Position numbers and translations under genes: made by a program. From Phycisphaeraceae bacterium (GTDB lineage Bacteria > Planctomycetota > Phycisphaerae > Phycisphaerales > Phycisphaeraceae): 64,000 nucleotides of DNA. The stretch lies in contig JAVKCD010000003.1 of assembly GCA_040222855.1 (NCBI GenBank), positions 124,001 through 188,000 on the forward strand. The letters run 5' to 3'. The first letter of the stretch is position 1; each line of letters starts with the position of its first letter. The notes below the pieces were generated by a model, which saw nothing but the letters and a program-made list of their open reading frames with translations, did no database searches and had not been told where the DNA came from. Shown here piece by piece: positions 16,799 to 23,620 of the stretch.

Positions 16799-17650
16799 AT
16801 GCCGATCTCATCATCCCGTGCCCACCTCGGCGGGTTCACCCTCATCGAACTCCTCGTCGTCATCTCTATCATCGCGCTACTCATCGGCATCCTCCTCCCC
16901 TCACTCTCCGCAGCCCGCGCCTCCGCCAAACAGGCCCAGTGCATGTCCAACCTCCGCCAGATCAGCATCGCGCTGGCCGCCTACGAAGTCGACAACGGCG
17001 CCTACCCAATCATCTGGACCCACAACGTCCCAACCGGATGGAAGTCCCGCATCGATACCTACCTCAGCGCCCAGGCCCTCGAACTAACCGAGACCGCCAT
17101 CCAGTGCCCCTCCGCCGATACCGATGAACTCCTCGCAGCACCCTCCGACGCCACTCGCGGGTTCATCGCCACCAGCTACGGACTCAATGGCGCTCTCCAG
17201 TTCCCCCAATGGTCCTTCAAATCAGCAGTCGTCCCCAACCCCTCACAAATCATCATCGCCGGGGAACAACCCGTCGAGATCCTCGAAGCCATGATCACCG
17301 CCGACCAGTACGGCGTCCTCGCCACACCCACCATCACCGGCTGGTTCGCCTCAAACAACCACCGCGCCGAACGAGCCTTCCGTCACCTCCCCGATGACGC
17401 ATGCCTCTTCACCTTCGTCGATGGTCACGTCGACTGGCTCGACTACACCGCCCAAAAACGCGACAACGGACACTGGTACTGGTGGCCCGAAGACGACTCT
17501 CCCGAAATCGAAGGCGAAATCGACGACCTCCTCCCCGACCTCCCCAGCGGTAACACCGGCAACAACTCAGGCGGCTCCTCAGGCGGCAGCATCGGCAGCG
17601 GCCTCGGCGGCAACACCCCCTCCCCCAACATCCCAGGCTGCGGCTGCTGA
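16799..17650 (+). CDS. Prepilin-type pseudopilin with Gly/Ser tail ending GCGC
   Basis: 283 residues. The class III signal at residues 11-30 (GGFTLIELLVVISIIALLIG) is cut before Phe by prepilin peptidase, leaving a methylated N-terminal helix that packs into a type II secretion or type IV pilus-like fibre. After the helix come SAARASAKQAQCMSNLRQ and a globular head with the planctomycete FVDGHVDWLDY motif. The last about 45 residues are Gly/Ser/Asn-rich and end PGCGC. This class is greatly expanded in planctomycetes and its job is unknown. GAAGGGA is 11 nt upstream. No other secretion genes are adjacent. Confidence 0.9.
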   Translation: MPISSSRAHLGGFTLIELLVVISIIALLIGILLPSLSAARASAKQAQCMSNLRQISIALAAYEVDNGAYPIIWTHNVPTGWKSRIDTYLSAQALELTETAIQCPSADTDELLAAPSDATRGFIATSYGLNGALQFPQWSFKSAVVPNPSQIIIAGEQPVEILEAMITADQYGVLATPTITGWFASNNHRAERAFRHLPDDACLFTFVDGHVDWLDYTAQKRDNGHWYWWPEDDSPEIEGEIDDLLPDLPSGNTGNNSGGSSGGSIGSGLGGNTPSPNIPGCGC

Positions 17651-17678
17651 GCCACCCCCAACCCGGGCATAACACAAC

Positions 17679-17709
17679 ACGAGCCCGGGGCGGAAGCCCC
17701 GGGGCCAAA
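17679..17709. repeat. Dispersed palindromic repeat, copy 2
   Basis: Arms CCCGGGGC and GCCCCGGG around GGAA with flanks ACGAG and GGCCAAA. Compared with copy 1 at 14740, the bases that differ inside the stem change in pairs (A to G on one arm, T to C on the other), so the hairpin is kept. Confidence 0.75.
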
Positions 17710-17721
17710 GCCGGGTGCCAA

Positions 17722-17747
17722 CCCTGCGAAGCCTTGGCGAAGCAGGG
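17722..17747. repeat. Interrupted hairpin next to palindromic repeat
   Basis: CCCTGC-GAA-GCC-TT-GGC-GAA-GCAGGG: an outer 6-bp stem, a symmetric GAA/GAA internal loop and an inner 3-bp stem. It lies 12 bp after copy 2. It could be part of a composite repeat or a structured 3' end. Confidence 0.5.
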
Positions 17748-17992
17748 CCAACCCACAACCCAAGCGTGTCACGAGTCCCGAACTTGCTTCTGGAGCCCAG
17801 CCCTTCGCCAACCCGCCACCACCAAAAGCACACCAACCATCTCACCCCTTCACGCACCTGTCCCCGGATATACCGCGCTTCAGCGCACCGCCCCAACTTG
17901 CCACCGCGCGCGCACAAACCGTTGCACTTCAACCCCCATCGGTCACGTTTGATTGACGACTTCGGCCGCTTCCGCGCCCAAAACGCTCCGTT

Positions 17993-19015
17993 TCACACCC
18001 CAAAGAAGGCCGCTGGCGCCTCGTAATACACCTCCCGCAGCAGCGGCTCATCGAACCCCGCCCCCCGCAAAACCGCCGTGCTGTCCGCCGGCAGCGACGG
18101 GTCCACCATGCTCAGATCCGGGTCCACAATCGGGCTCGGACCATCGTAATCCGTTTCCATCAAAGTCTTTAACGCCCAGAAACGACTCGCGTACAAGTCG
18201 TAATCAATGTTCTCATCGTTCGTCACGATGTCCGTCCCAAACAGCACCCGCCCCGGATTCCGACGACAAAAGTCCGCAAACGCCCCCGGATGCTGGCTCA
18301 GCTCCCGCACCATCCACTTCGTCGCCGAAGTGTCCACCACGTAGTTCGGGTAATCATCCATAAACCCTTGCAAAACCTCAAGATCCTCAGGCGTACCCCC
18401 CATATGCGCGCCCAGCCACGGCACCTCCCCGTAACGATCCAGCACCCGCCGGAACCGATCAAAGTGCTCCCGCTTCGTCCCGTACTTGTCGCCGTGCGCA
18501 TACCTCGTAGCAAACCACGTGTCCGGGTCCCCCACATGACTCATCAGCTTCATCCCCAGCGACACCGCCAGGTCCATCGCCTCAAAACGGATCGGATCGT
18601 CAATCCAGAAGTGCTCCGCCAGGTCCAGCCCCCGCGGCGCCGCCCAGATCTTGCAGATCGCACACCCACGCTCCGCAAACTGCTCAATCCGCTTAAGCCA
18701 CTCGCTGGTAAACGTCTCCGGCTTGTCCCGCTCCTCATAGTTCGGCACCGCGATAAACGCGATCTTCTCCCCCCAGCGCTCCGCCAGCGCGTCCACCTGA
18801 TCCATCCGGTTGGTCATCGACCACGCCTTGACCACGCCGTACCGCTCCGCCGCCTCAAAATAAACCTCCGACGACGCCACCGTCCCGATGTGCGTGTGCA
18901 CATCCAGAATCGGCCCGCGATACCCAAACGTCTCCGCCTCCGCGTGATAGTCCAGCCCCAGCGTGTTCGCTGGATTCACCCCCCGCTGTGCGGCCTGGTC
19001 TTGATTCTGTGCCAT
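17993..19015 (-). CDS. Amidohydrolase family (amidohydrolase_2) protein
   Basis: 340 residues, metal-dependent TIM-barrel hydrolase or decarboxylase. Seen: the first-strand metal motif LDVHTHIG (about 37), KLMSHVGDP, WLGAHMGG and the late Asp in VLFGTDIVTND, matching the amidohydrolase_2 order HxH...H...H...D. Members act on aromatic acids, sugar acid lactones and similar compounds; the substrate here is unknown. Start at MAQNQDQ is preferred because TACCAT lies 7 nt upstream; an ATG 9 nt further upstream is also in frame. It is divergent from the Cof-type phosphatase gene, with overlapping -10-like hexamers between them. Confidence 0.87.
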   Translation of the reverse strand: MAQNQDQAAQRGVNPANTLGLDYHAEAETFGYRGPILDVHTHIGTVASSEVYFEAAERYGVVKAWSMTNRMDQVDALAERWGEKIAFIAVPNYEERDKPETFTSEWLKRIEQFAERGCAICKIWAAPRGLDLAEHFWIDDPIRFEAMDLAVSLGMKLMSHVGDPDTWFATRYAHGDKYGTKREHFDRFRRVLDRYGEVPWLGAHMGGTPEDLEVLQGFMDDYPNYVVDTSATKWMVRELSQHPGAFADFCRRNPGRVLFGTDIVTNDENIDYDLYASRFWALKTLMETDYDGPSPIVDPDLSMVDPSLPADSTAVLRGAGFDEPLLREVYYEAPAAFFGV

Positions 19016-19022
19016 GCCCCGC

Positions 19023-19032
19023 ATGGTAGGCT
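19023..19032. promoter_or_regulatory. Overlapping divergent -10-like hexamers
   Basis: TACCAT on the minus strand (19023-19028) is 7 nt before the amidohydrolase ATG; TAGGCT on the plus strand (19027-19032) is 18 nt before the Cof phosphatase ATG. They share two bases, so the two promoters would compete if both are real. Confidence 0.35.
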
Positions 19033-19050
19033 CTTGCCCAAGAGATCGGC

Positions 19051-19866
19051 ATGGCTAACGTAAACCCAATCAAACTCATCGCTTGCGACGTCGATGGCAC
19101 CCTCATCGCACCCGATGGCACCATCCCCGACCGCAACCGCGAAGCGATCGCCGCGGCCTCAGCACGCGGGGTCCACTTCGTCCTCGCCTCGGCCCGCCCG
19201 CCCCGGATGGCCCGGCCCATCTACGACGAACTGGCTCTAAGCTCCTATCAGATCAACTACAACGGTGCGGTCATCCAGCGGCCCAGCGATGCCGAGTACG
19301 CCGTCCACCGCCCGATCGAGCCCGCCTTGGCCCGGCGCCTCGTCGCCGTCGCCCGCCGCATCGACCCGCAACTCGCCGTCAGCCTTGAGGTGAAGGACCA
19401 GTGGTTCACCGATGGCCAGATCGACGGCCTCACCACCGCCACCTCCCTCAACCTCAAGCCCGACTACGAAGGCCCCCTCGACGCGGTGATGAACCAGCCC
19501 ATCACCAAGGTCCTCCTGCTCATCCCCCCCGAGCGCATGTCGCATCTTCACCGAGGCTTACGCGCCTTCTTCCGGCACCACCTCCGCTTCCAGATCAGCG
19601 ACGCCCATCTCATTCAGGCCGTCCAGCCCCAAGCCGACAAGCACCATGGCGTCCAATGGATCGCCAACCACGATGGCGTCTCTCCGGAAAATGTCCTGAC
19701 CCTCGGCGACGCCCCCAATGACGCCGGCATGTTGCGCTGGGCGCACACCAGCGTGGCCGTCGCCAACGCCTGGCCCGAAGCGCAGGATGCCGCCAAACAC
19801 ATCGCCAACGTCACCGCAGAGCAAGGCGCTGTTGGCTGGGCCATCGAGAAGTTTGTGCTCTCCTGA
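19051..19866 (+). CDS. Cof-type HAD-IIB family phosphatase
   Basis: 271 residues. HAD motif I DVDGTLIAPDG (nucleophile Asp and second Asp), motif II-like Ser in VLASARPP, motif III Lys region near residue 150 (ITKVLLLIPPE), and motif IV GDAPNDAGMLRWA, with the large IIB cap between motifs II and III. These are the landmarks of the Cof/YidA/YbiV group, which removes phosphate from sugar phosphates, PLP and related metabolites; the physiological substrate cannot be read from sequence. There is no clear Shine-Dalgarno; a TAGGCT hexamer is 18 nt upstream. Confidence 0.92.
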   Translation: MANVNPIKLIACDVDGTLIAPDGTIPDRNREAIAAASARGVHFVLASARPPRMARPIYDELALSSYQINYNGAVIQRPSDAEYAVHRPIEPALARRLVAVARRIDPQLAVSLEVKDQWFTDGQIDGLTTATSLNLKPDYEGPLDAVMNQPITKVLLLIPPERMSHLHRGLRAFFRHHLRFQISDAHLIQAVQPQADKHHGVQWIANHDGVSPENVLTLGDAPNDAGMLRWAHTSVAVANAWPEAQDAAKHIANVTAEQGAVGWAIEKFVLS

Positions 19867-19943
19867 CTCGATCCTGAATCGGCGCATCAATGAAAACACC
19901 CACGAACCTGTAACAGCTCGCGGGCGCGGAGAAGGGAAGCGCC

Positions 19944-19966
19944 CCCGACGCGCAAGGCGCGTCGGG
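19944..19966. repeat. Perfect 10-bp inverted repeat between convergent genes
   Basis: CCCGACGCGC and GCGCGTCGGG separated by AAG, lying between the 3' ends of the Cof phosphatase and hsp20. There is no T-run, so it is not a classical terminator, although a stem this stable could stop or protect transcripts from either side. Confidence 0.65.
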
Positions 19967-19988
19967 AGCGTGGTGGTGGGGCAGGTGA

Positions 19989-20462
19989 TTAACGGATCTC
20001 GATCTGTCGCGGCAGCGTCTGCTCATGCTTAGGCAGCGTAAGCGTCAGCACGCCGTTTTCGAGCGTGGCCTGGATCTTGTCCGCGTCGAGCTCGCTGGGC
20101 ATCCTGAAGCGTCGGACCACCCGCTGCGCCCGTCGCTCGTGCAGATGCACGTTCGCCGTCTTCTGCGACTGATCCTGCACTTGCGCTACCTCGGTCGTGT
20201 CTGCGGCTGTCGCCGCGGGCTCACTCTTATGAGCCGTCTCCGACCGATCCGCCTCGATCGTGAGCACGCCATCCTCAAGCGTCACGCTCACCTGATCCCG
20301 GGTATAGCCCGGCAGCTCCGCCTCGACGACGTAAGCGGTGTCGTTCTCGGTGACATCCACGGGGTACCACCCCGCGGTGGTGCCACTCGGGCGGTAAGCT
20401 CGATTGAACGCGCGGTCGAACTCTTCGAACAGGTCGACGGTGTTGGGTCGTGTGAGCAACAT
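19989..20462 (-). CDS. Hsp20/alpha-crystallin small heat shock protein
   Basis: 157-residue ATP-independent chaperone that holds unfolding proteins. N-terminal LFEEFDRAFNRAYRP, then the alpha-crystallin domain starting GWYPVDVTENDTAYVVEAELPG and ending with the conserved ATLENGVLTLTLPKHE; a polar Ala/Thr/Gln-rich insert of about 30 residues sits in the middle loop. A strong Shine-Dalgarno AAGGAGG is 7 nt before the ATG, consistent with high expression. No CIRCE-type inverted repeat was seen upstream, so control is probably by sigma factor or another repressor. Confidence 0.95.
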   Translation of the reverse strand: MLLTRPNTVDLFEEFDRAFNRAYRPSGTTAGWYPVDVTENDTAYVVEAELPGYTRDQVSVTLEDGVLTIEADRSETAHKSEPAATAADTTEVAQVQDQSQKTANVHLHERRAQRVVRRFRMPSELDADKIQATLENGVLTLTLPKHEQTLPRQIEIR

Positions 20463-20622
20463 GGGTTGCCTCCTTTTCGTTGTGGCCCTGGTCTTAACGT
20501 CGCCGGGCCGGTGCTTTCATTTCACTCACCCCACAGGTTGCACAAGGCGTGCCAGCGGGGTCGATCTGCTGTAAGCCCTGATATGATCGTCAGATAGACA
20601 CAAAATGCGAAATGCGATTTTC

Positions 20623-20640
20623 TGCCATAGTGGCAGTTTT
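20623..20640. promoter_or_regulatory. Small hairpin before argC
   Basis: CTGCCA-TAG-TGGCAG followed by TTTT lies just upstream of an AGGAGG element. With only six pairs it could be a weak attenuator or an operator. It is unlike an ArgR box. Confidence 0.3.
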
Positions 20641-20687
20641 CGTAGGAGGAGATGTCTTTTGAATGCCAGTTGGTAACAATGCGACGT

Positions 20688-21731
20688 ATGAGTATTCGCG
20701 CCGCAGTTGTGGGGCCCACCGGTTACGCCGGGGCCGAGTTGATTCGCCTGTTGCTGGGTCATCCCGGGGCGGAGCTGACGTACCTGGCCTCGCATCGCGA
20801 CGAGCTGCCGGACCTGCGCGTCGAGTTCCCGCGGTTCGCGGGTCAGTTGTCGGATGTGGTCGCGGTCGCCAGGCCGATCGACAGTCGCGCGATCGCGGCG
20901 GCTGCGGACGTGGTGTTCCTCGCGTTGCCGCACACAGCATCCATGGCGCACGTGCCGGGTTTGATCGACGCGAGGCTGCGCGTGATTGACCTTTCGGCGG
21001 ACTACCGACTGGCTTCGGCGGGGTTGTATGAGGCGGTCTACGGCGTGGCGCACACCGATGCCGGGCGCATCGGAGAGGCGGTGTACGGGCTGCCGGAGTT
21101 GTTCCGGGATCAGATCACCAAGGAGACACGGCTGGTCGCTTCGCCGGGGTGCTATCCCACGGCAGCGCTGCTGGGGCTGACGCCCTTGCTTCGCGCCGGT
21201 CTGGTCGAGACCTCTTCGATCGTGATCAACGCGGCATCGGGGACGACGGGTGCCGGTCGGGCGGCGAAGGTCGGGCTATTGCACGCCGAGGCGAACGAGG
21301 GCTTTGCGGCCTACGGAAAGATTGGCGGGCACCGACATCAGCCGGAGATCCGGTACACGCTCGAACGGCTGGGGCTGCCGGGGATTGATCCGTTGTTTGT
21401 TCCGCATCTCCTGCCGCTGGATCGTGGCATCCTGGAGACGATCTACCTGGAACCGAAAGCCGGTGTGACCGAATCAGATGTCGCGCGGGCTTACACCGAA
21501 GCGTATGCGGATGAGTTCTTCGTTCATGTGGTGGATCACCTGCCGAGCGTGAAGCACGTCACAGGGACGAATCATGTGCAGATCGGTTTCCGGATGGCGG
21601 AGACCGCGACCTCGCGGAAGCTGGTGGTGTTTGTCGCGGAAGACAACATCGTCAAGGGTGCCTCTGGCCAGGCGGTGCAGGCGATGAATCTGATGTTTGG
21701 GTTGGAGGAAGGCGCGGGGTTGTCTTTCTAA
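20688..21731 (+). CDS. argC: N-acetyl-gamma-glutamyl-phosphate reductase
   Basis: Third step of arginine (ornithine) synthesis, NADPH-dependent reduction of N-acetylglutamyl phosphate. 347 residues from MSIRAAVVGPTGYAGAELIR: Rossmann motif GPTGYAGAEL, the catalytic Cys in VASPGCYPTAALLGL, ASGTTGAGR, the His-rich KIGGHRHQPEI motif and FVPHLLPLDRGI. In-frame ATGs at 20652 and 20679 would add 12 or 3 residues that do not look conserved. An AGGAGG at 20644-20649 is only 2 nt from the 20652 ATG and too far from 20688, so the start is uncertain. The composition is less C-rich at wobble positions than genes to the left. Confidence 0.95.
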   Translation: MSIRAAVVGPTGYAGAELIRLLLGHPGAELTYLASHRDELPDLRVEFPRFAGQLSDVVAVARPIDSRAIAAAADVVFLALPHTASMAHVPGLIDARLRVIDLSADYRLASAGLYEAVYGVAHTDAGRIGEAVYGLPELFRDQITKETRLVASPGCYPTAALLGLTPLLRAGLVETSSIVINAASGTTGAGRAAKVGLLHAEANEGFAAYGKIGGHRHQPEIRYTLERLGLPGIDPLFVPHLLPLDRGILETIYLEPKAGVTESDVARAYTEAYADEFFVHVVDHLPSVKHVTGTNHVQIGFRMAETATSRKLVVFVAEDNIVKGASGQAVQAMNLMFGLEEGAGLSF

Positions 21732-21763
21732 GCCGCAACATGAAGTCGGTCTCGTAAGGCTGC

Positions 21764-21783
21764 ATAGATATCTAGATATCTAT
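21764..21783. promoter_or_regulatory. 20-bp perfect AT-rich palindrome, candidate operator
   Basis: ATAGATATCTAGATATCTAT equals its own reverse complement and contains two tandem AGATATCT palindromes. It lies 38 bp upstream of the DinB-fold gene and overlaps a TAGGAT hexamer (21783-21788). In DNA this GC-rich it is very unlikely by chance and looks like a binding site for a dimeric repressor. Confidence 0.6.
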
Positions 21784-21821
21784 AGGATATGGGCACTTCC
21801 TGACCGTATAGAGGCTAGATC

Positions 21822-22325
21822 ATGGATGCTATGGAAGCGATCAGAGCTGCGTTGCGCCAGAGTTACGACTGGAACCGGATGCTCGCCGAAGACATGAGAG
21901 ATGTGCCCTTGACGTTCCCGACACCAACCGGGGGAAACCATCCGGTGTGGGTGGTTGGTCATGCCGCGTTTGCTCGGGCTGCTTTGCTGTCGTTTATCAC
22001 GGGAGAACCGAATCCACTGGCAGAGTGGGAAGCGAAGCTCGGCGGTCAATCTCAACCGAGCGGTGACGGCAGCGTTTATCCCAGCTATGACGAGGTCATG
22101 GCGCTCTGGGAACGTGAGCACCAGCGGACCTTGCAGGCTTTAGCCAAGTTTGGCGAGGCCGGGCTCGATCAGCCAGCGCTGGGTGTGCCTCCAAAGTTAA
22201 AAGATGATCCGGATTTTCAGACGGTCGGTCGGATTTTTCTGTTTACCGCCTTGCACGAGATGTCGCATCGTGGCCAGCTCGCTGACGCGCGCCGTGCGTT
22301 GGGCCGAGGCCCGCTGGCGTTTTGA
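21822..22325 (+). CDS. DinB-fold (DinB/YfiT superfamily) protein
   Basis: 167 residues, a four-helix bundle of the DinB superfamily. The metal-binding His are in NHPVWVVGHAAFA and in the late HEMSHRGQLADARR helix, spaced as in the family. Such proteins act as bacillithiol/mycothiol-dependent transferases or damage-induced proteins, but most are uncharacterised. A 20-bp palindrome immediately upstream suggests dedicated control. Met4 is an alternative start; there is no good Shine-Dalgarno. Expression cannot be linked to argC with confidence since 90 bp and the palindrome separate them. Confidence 0.85.
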   Translation: MDAMEAIRAALRQSYDWNRMLAEDMRDVPLTFPTPTGGNHPVWVVGHAAFARAALLSFITGEPNPLAEWEAKLGGQSQPSGDGSVYPSYDEVMALWEREHQRTLQALAKFGEAGLDQPALGVPPKLKDDPDFQTVGRIFLFTALHEMSHRGQLADARRALGRGPLAF

Positions 22326-22344
22326 GTAGTGTCTATCGAGTCGC

Positions 22345-23028
22345 CTATTTTGTTTGATTGGTTGCGACGCCGATCTGTGGACAGGAGCGTTGCAGGGTGC
22401 AGGTTGAGCAGGCGGGTCGGCGGGCGTCGCAGACCGCTCGTCCGTGTTCGATGAGGAGGTGGGCGAGGAGGGTCCAGTTTTGTTGGGGGAAGCGTGCGGC
22501 GAGGTCGCGTTCGACTTTGACGGGGTCGGTGTGGTTGGTGAAGGCGAGTCGTCGGGAGAGGCGGCCGATGTGGGTATCGACGACAACGCCGGCGTTGATG
22601 TTGAAGGCGTTGCCGAGGACGACGTTGGCGGTTTTGCGTGCGACGCCTGGGAGGGTGAGCAGTTCGTCCATGGTTTGCGGGACTTCGCCGTCGAAGGTCT
22701 CGACGACTTCGATGGCGGCGCCGTGGATGTTCTTGGCTTTGTTGCGGAAGAACCCGCAGGTCTTGACGTAGGGTTCGATCTTCCTGGGTGATGACTTGGC
22801 GAAGGCTTGGGGGGTGGGAAAGGCTTTGAAGAGGTCAGGGGTGACCTTGTTGACGCGGACATCCGTGCACTGAGCCGAGAGGATGGTGGCGACGACGAGT
22901 TCCCACGGTGATGTGTAGTTCAGAGCGCAGTGGGCATCGGGATAGAGGTCGAGGAGTTTTTTGTAGAGGCGGGCGCAGCGGCGGCGTTCGGCGGGGTCGA
23001 CCTGGGGCAGTTCGATGGTGTTGGTCAC
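22345..23028 (-). CDS. nth: Endonuclease III
   Basis: 227-residue DNA glycosylase/AP lyase that removes oxidised pyrimidines. Seen: SPWELVVATILSAQCTD, the helix-hairpin-helix LPGVARKTANVVLG with the catalytic Lys, the catalytic Asp in VVDTHIGRLSRRL, and the 4Fe-4S cluster Cys pattern C-x6-C-x2-C-x5-C at the C-terminus (CDARRPACSTCTLQRSC). The start codon is GTG, overlapping the stop of the DUF4149 gene (GTGA), so it is translated by coupling as the last gene of a four-gene repair operon. Confidence 0.97.
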   Translation of the reverse strand: MTNTIELPQVDPAERRRCARLYKKLLDLYPDAHCALNYTSPWELVVATILSAQCTDVRVNKVTPDLFKAFPTPQAFAKSSPRKIEPYVKTCGFFRNKAKNIHGAAIEVVETFDGEVPQTMDELLTLPGVARKTANVVLGNAFNINAGVVVDTHIGRLSRRLAFTNHTDPVKVERDLAARFPQQNWTLLAHLLIEHGRAVCDARRPACSTCTLQRSCPQIGVATNQTK

Positions 23029-23612
23029 GCCTGAGTCTCGTCGCTGGGGATGGGCGTGTCTTTCAGTTGCTTTGATGCGGGGATTTGCCAGGGCGCTGCG
23101 AGGAGGATGATCAGGGCGAAGAGGGCTTCGGTCCCGACCGCGCGTTCGGCGGACTTATGAAGCGGCTGGAAGGCGTCGCGGGCGGCGGCGCGGTCGAGTT
23201 CGGGGAGCGCGGGATTGTAGATGTCAGCGCGGAGATCGTTCATCTGCGGGACGAGGTTGGTCTGTTCGTAGAGGAGGATGCCGAGGGCGATGAGTAGAGC
23301 GGCGAGCTGAAGTTTCGAGAGCTTTCCGCCAGCCCAGGGGACGAGCAGGAGCGTGAGAAGGACGGTTCCGACGGCGGCGTAGCGGATGATGGCGTGCTTC
23401 TCGAATAGGCACAGCGCGATGACGCCTGCGAGTCGTTGGGGGTCATCATTTCGGAGCAGGACATGGTCGTGCTGCGAGGCGGTGATGAGCGGCTGGTACT
23501 CGCGCATGGTCCAGAAGATCTGTGGGGCGCCGAGACCCATCATCAGCGTGGAGCCGAGCCAGAGGCCCAGGGCGGTGATCTGAATGGCGATGAGTGTGCG
23601 GAGGAGGGTCAT
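23025..23612 (-). CDS. DUF4149-like membrane protein
   Basis: 195 residues with about four membrane helices. The opening ALGLWLGSTLMMGLGAPQIF and the later FQPLHKSAERAVG resemble the DUF4149/TMEM205 family of small membrane proteins of unknown function. It lies between mutS (8 bp upstream) and nth (GTGA overlap), so it is co-transcribed with two DNA repair genes; whether that is functional or accidental is unclear. Confidence 0.7.
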   Translation of the reverse strand: MTLLRTLIAIQITALGLWLGSTLMMGLGAPQIFWTMREYQPLITASQHDHVLLRNDDPQRLAGVIALCLFEKHAIIRYAAVGTVLLTLLLVPWAGGKLSKLQLAALLIALGILLYEQTNLVPQMNDLRADIYNPALPELDRAAARDAFQPLHKSAERAVGTEALFALIILLAAPWQIPASKQLKDTPIPSDETQA

Positions 23613-23620
23613 GGAGGATC

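Larger units (their letters stand above)
17651..17992. other. Intergenic region with palindromic repeats
   Basis: 342 bp between a plus-strand pseudopilin and a minus-strand amidohydrolase. It holds two palindromic elements, listed separately (17679-17709, 17722-17747). The remaining about 240 bp shows no gene, RNA or terminator with a T-run. Confidence 0.6.

Noticed and set aside
20663-20989. 108-codon frame from an ATG 13 nt after the AGGAGG before argC
   Set aside because: It runs through argC out of frame with Arg/Gly-rich sequence; at most its first codons could be a leader peptide.
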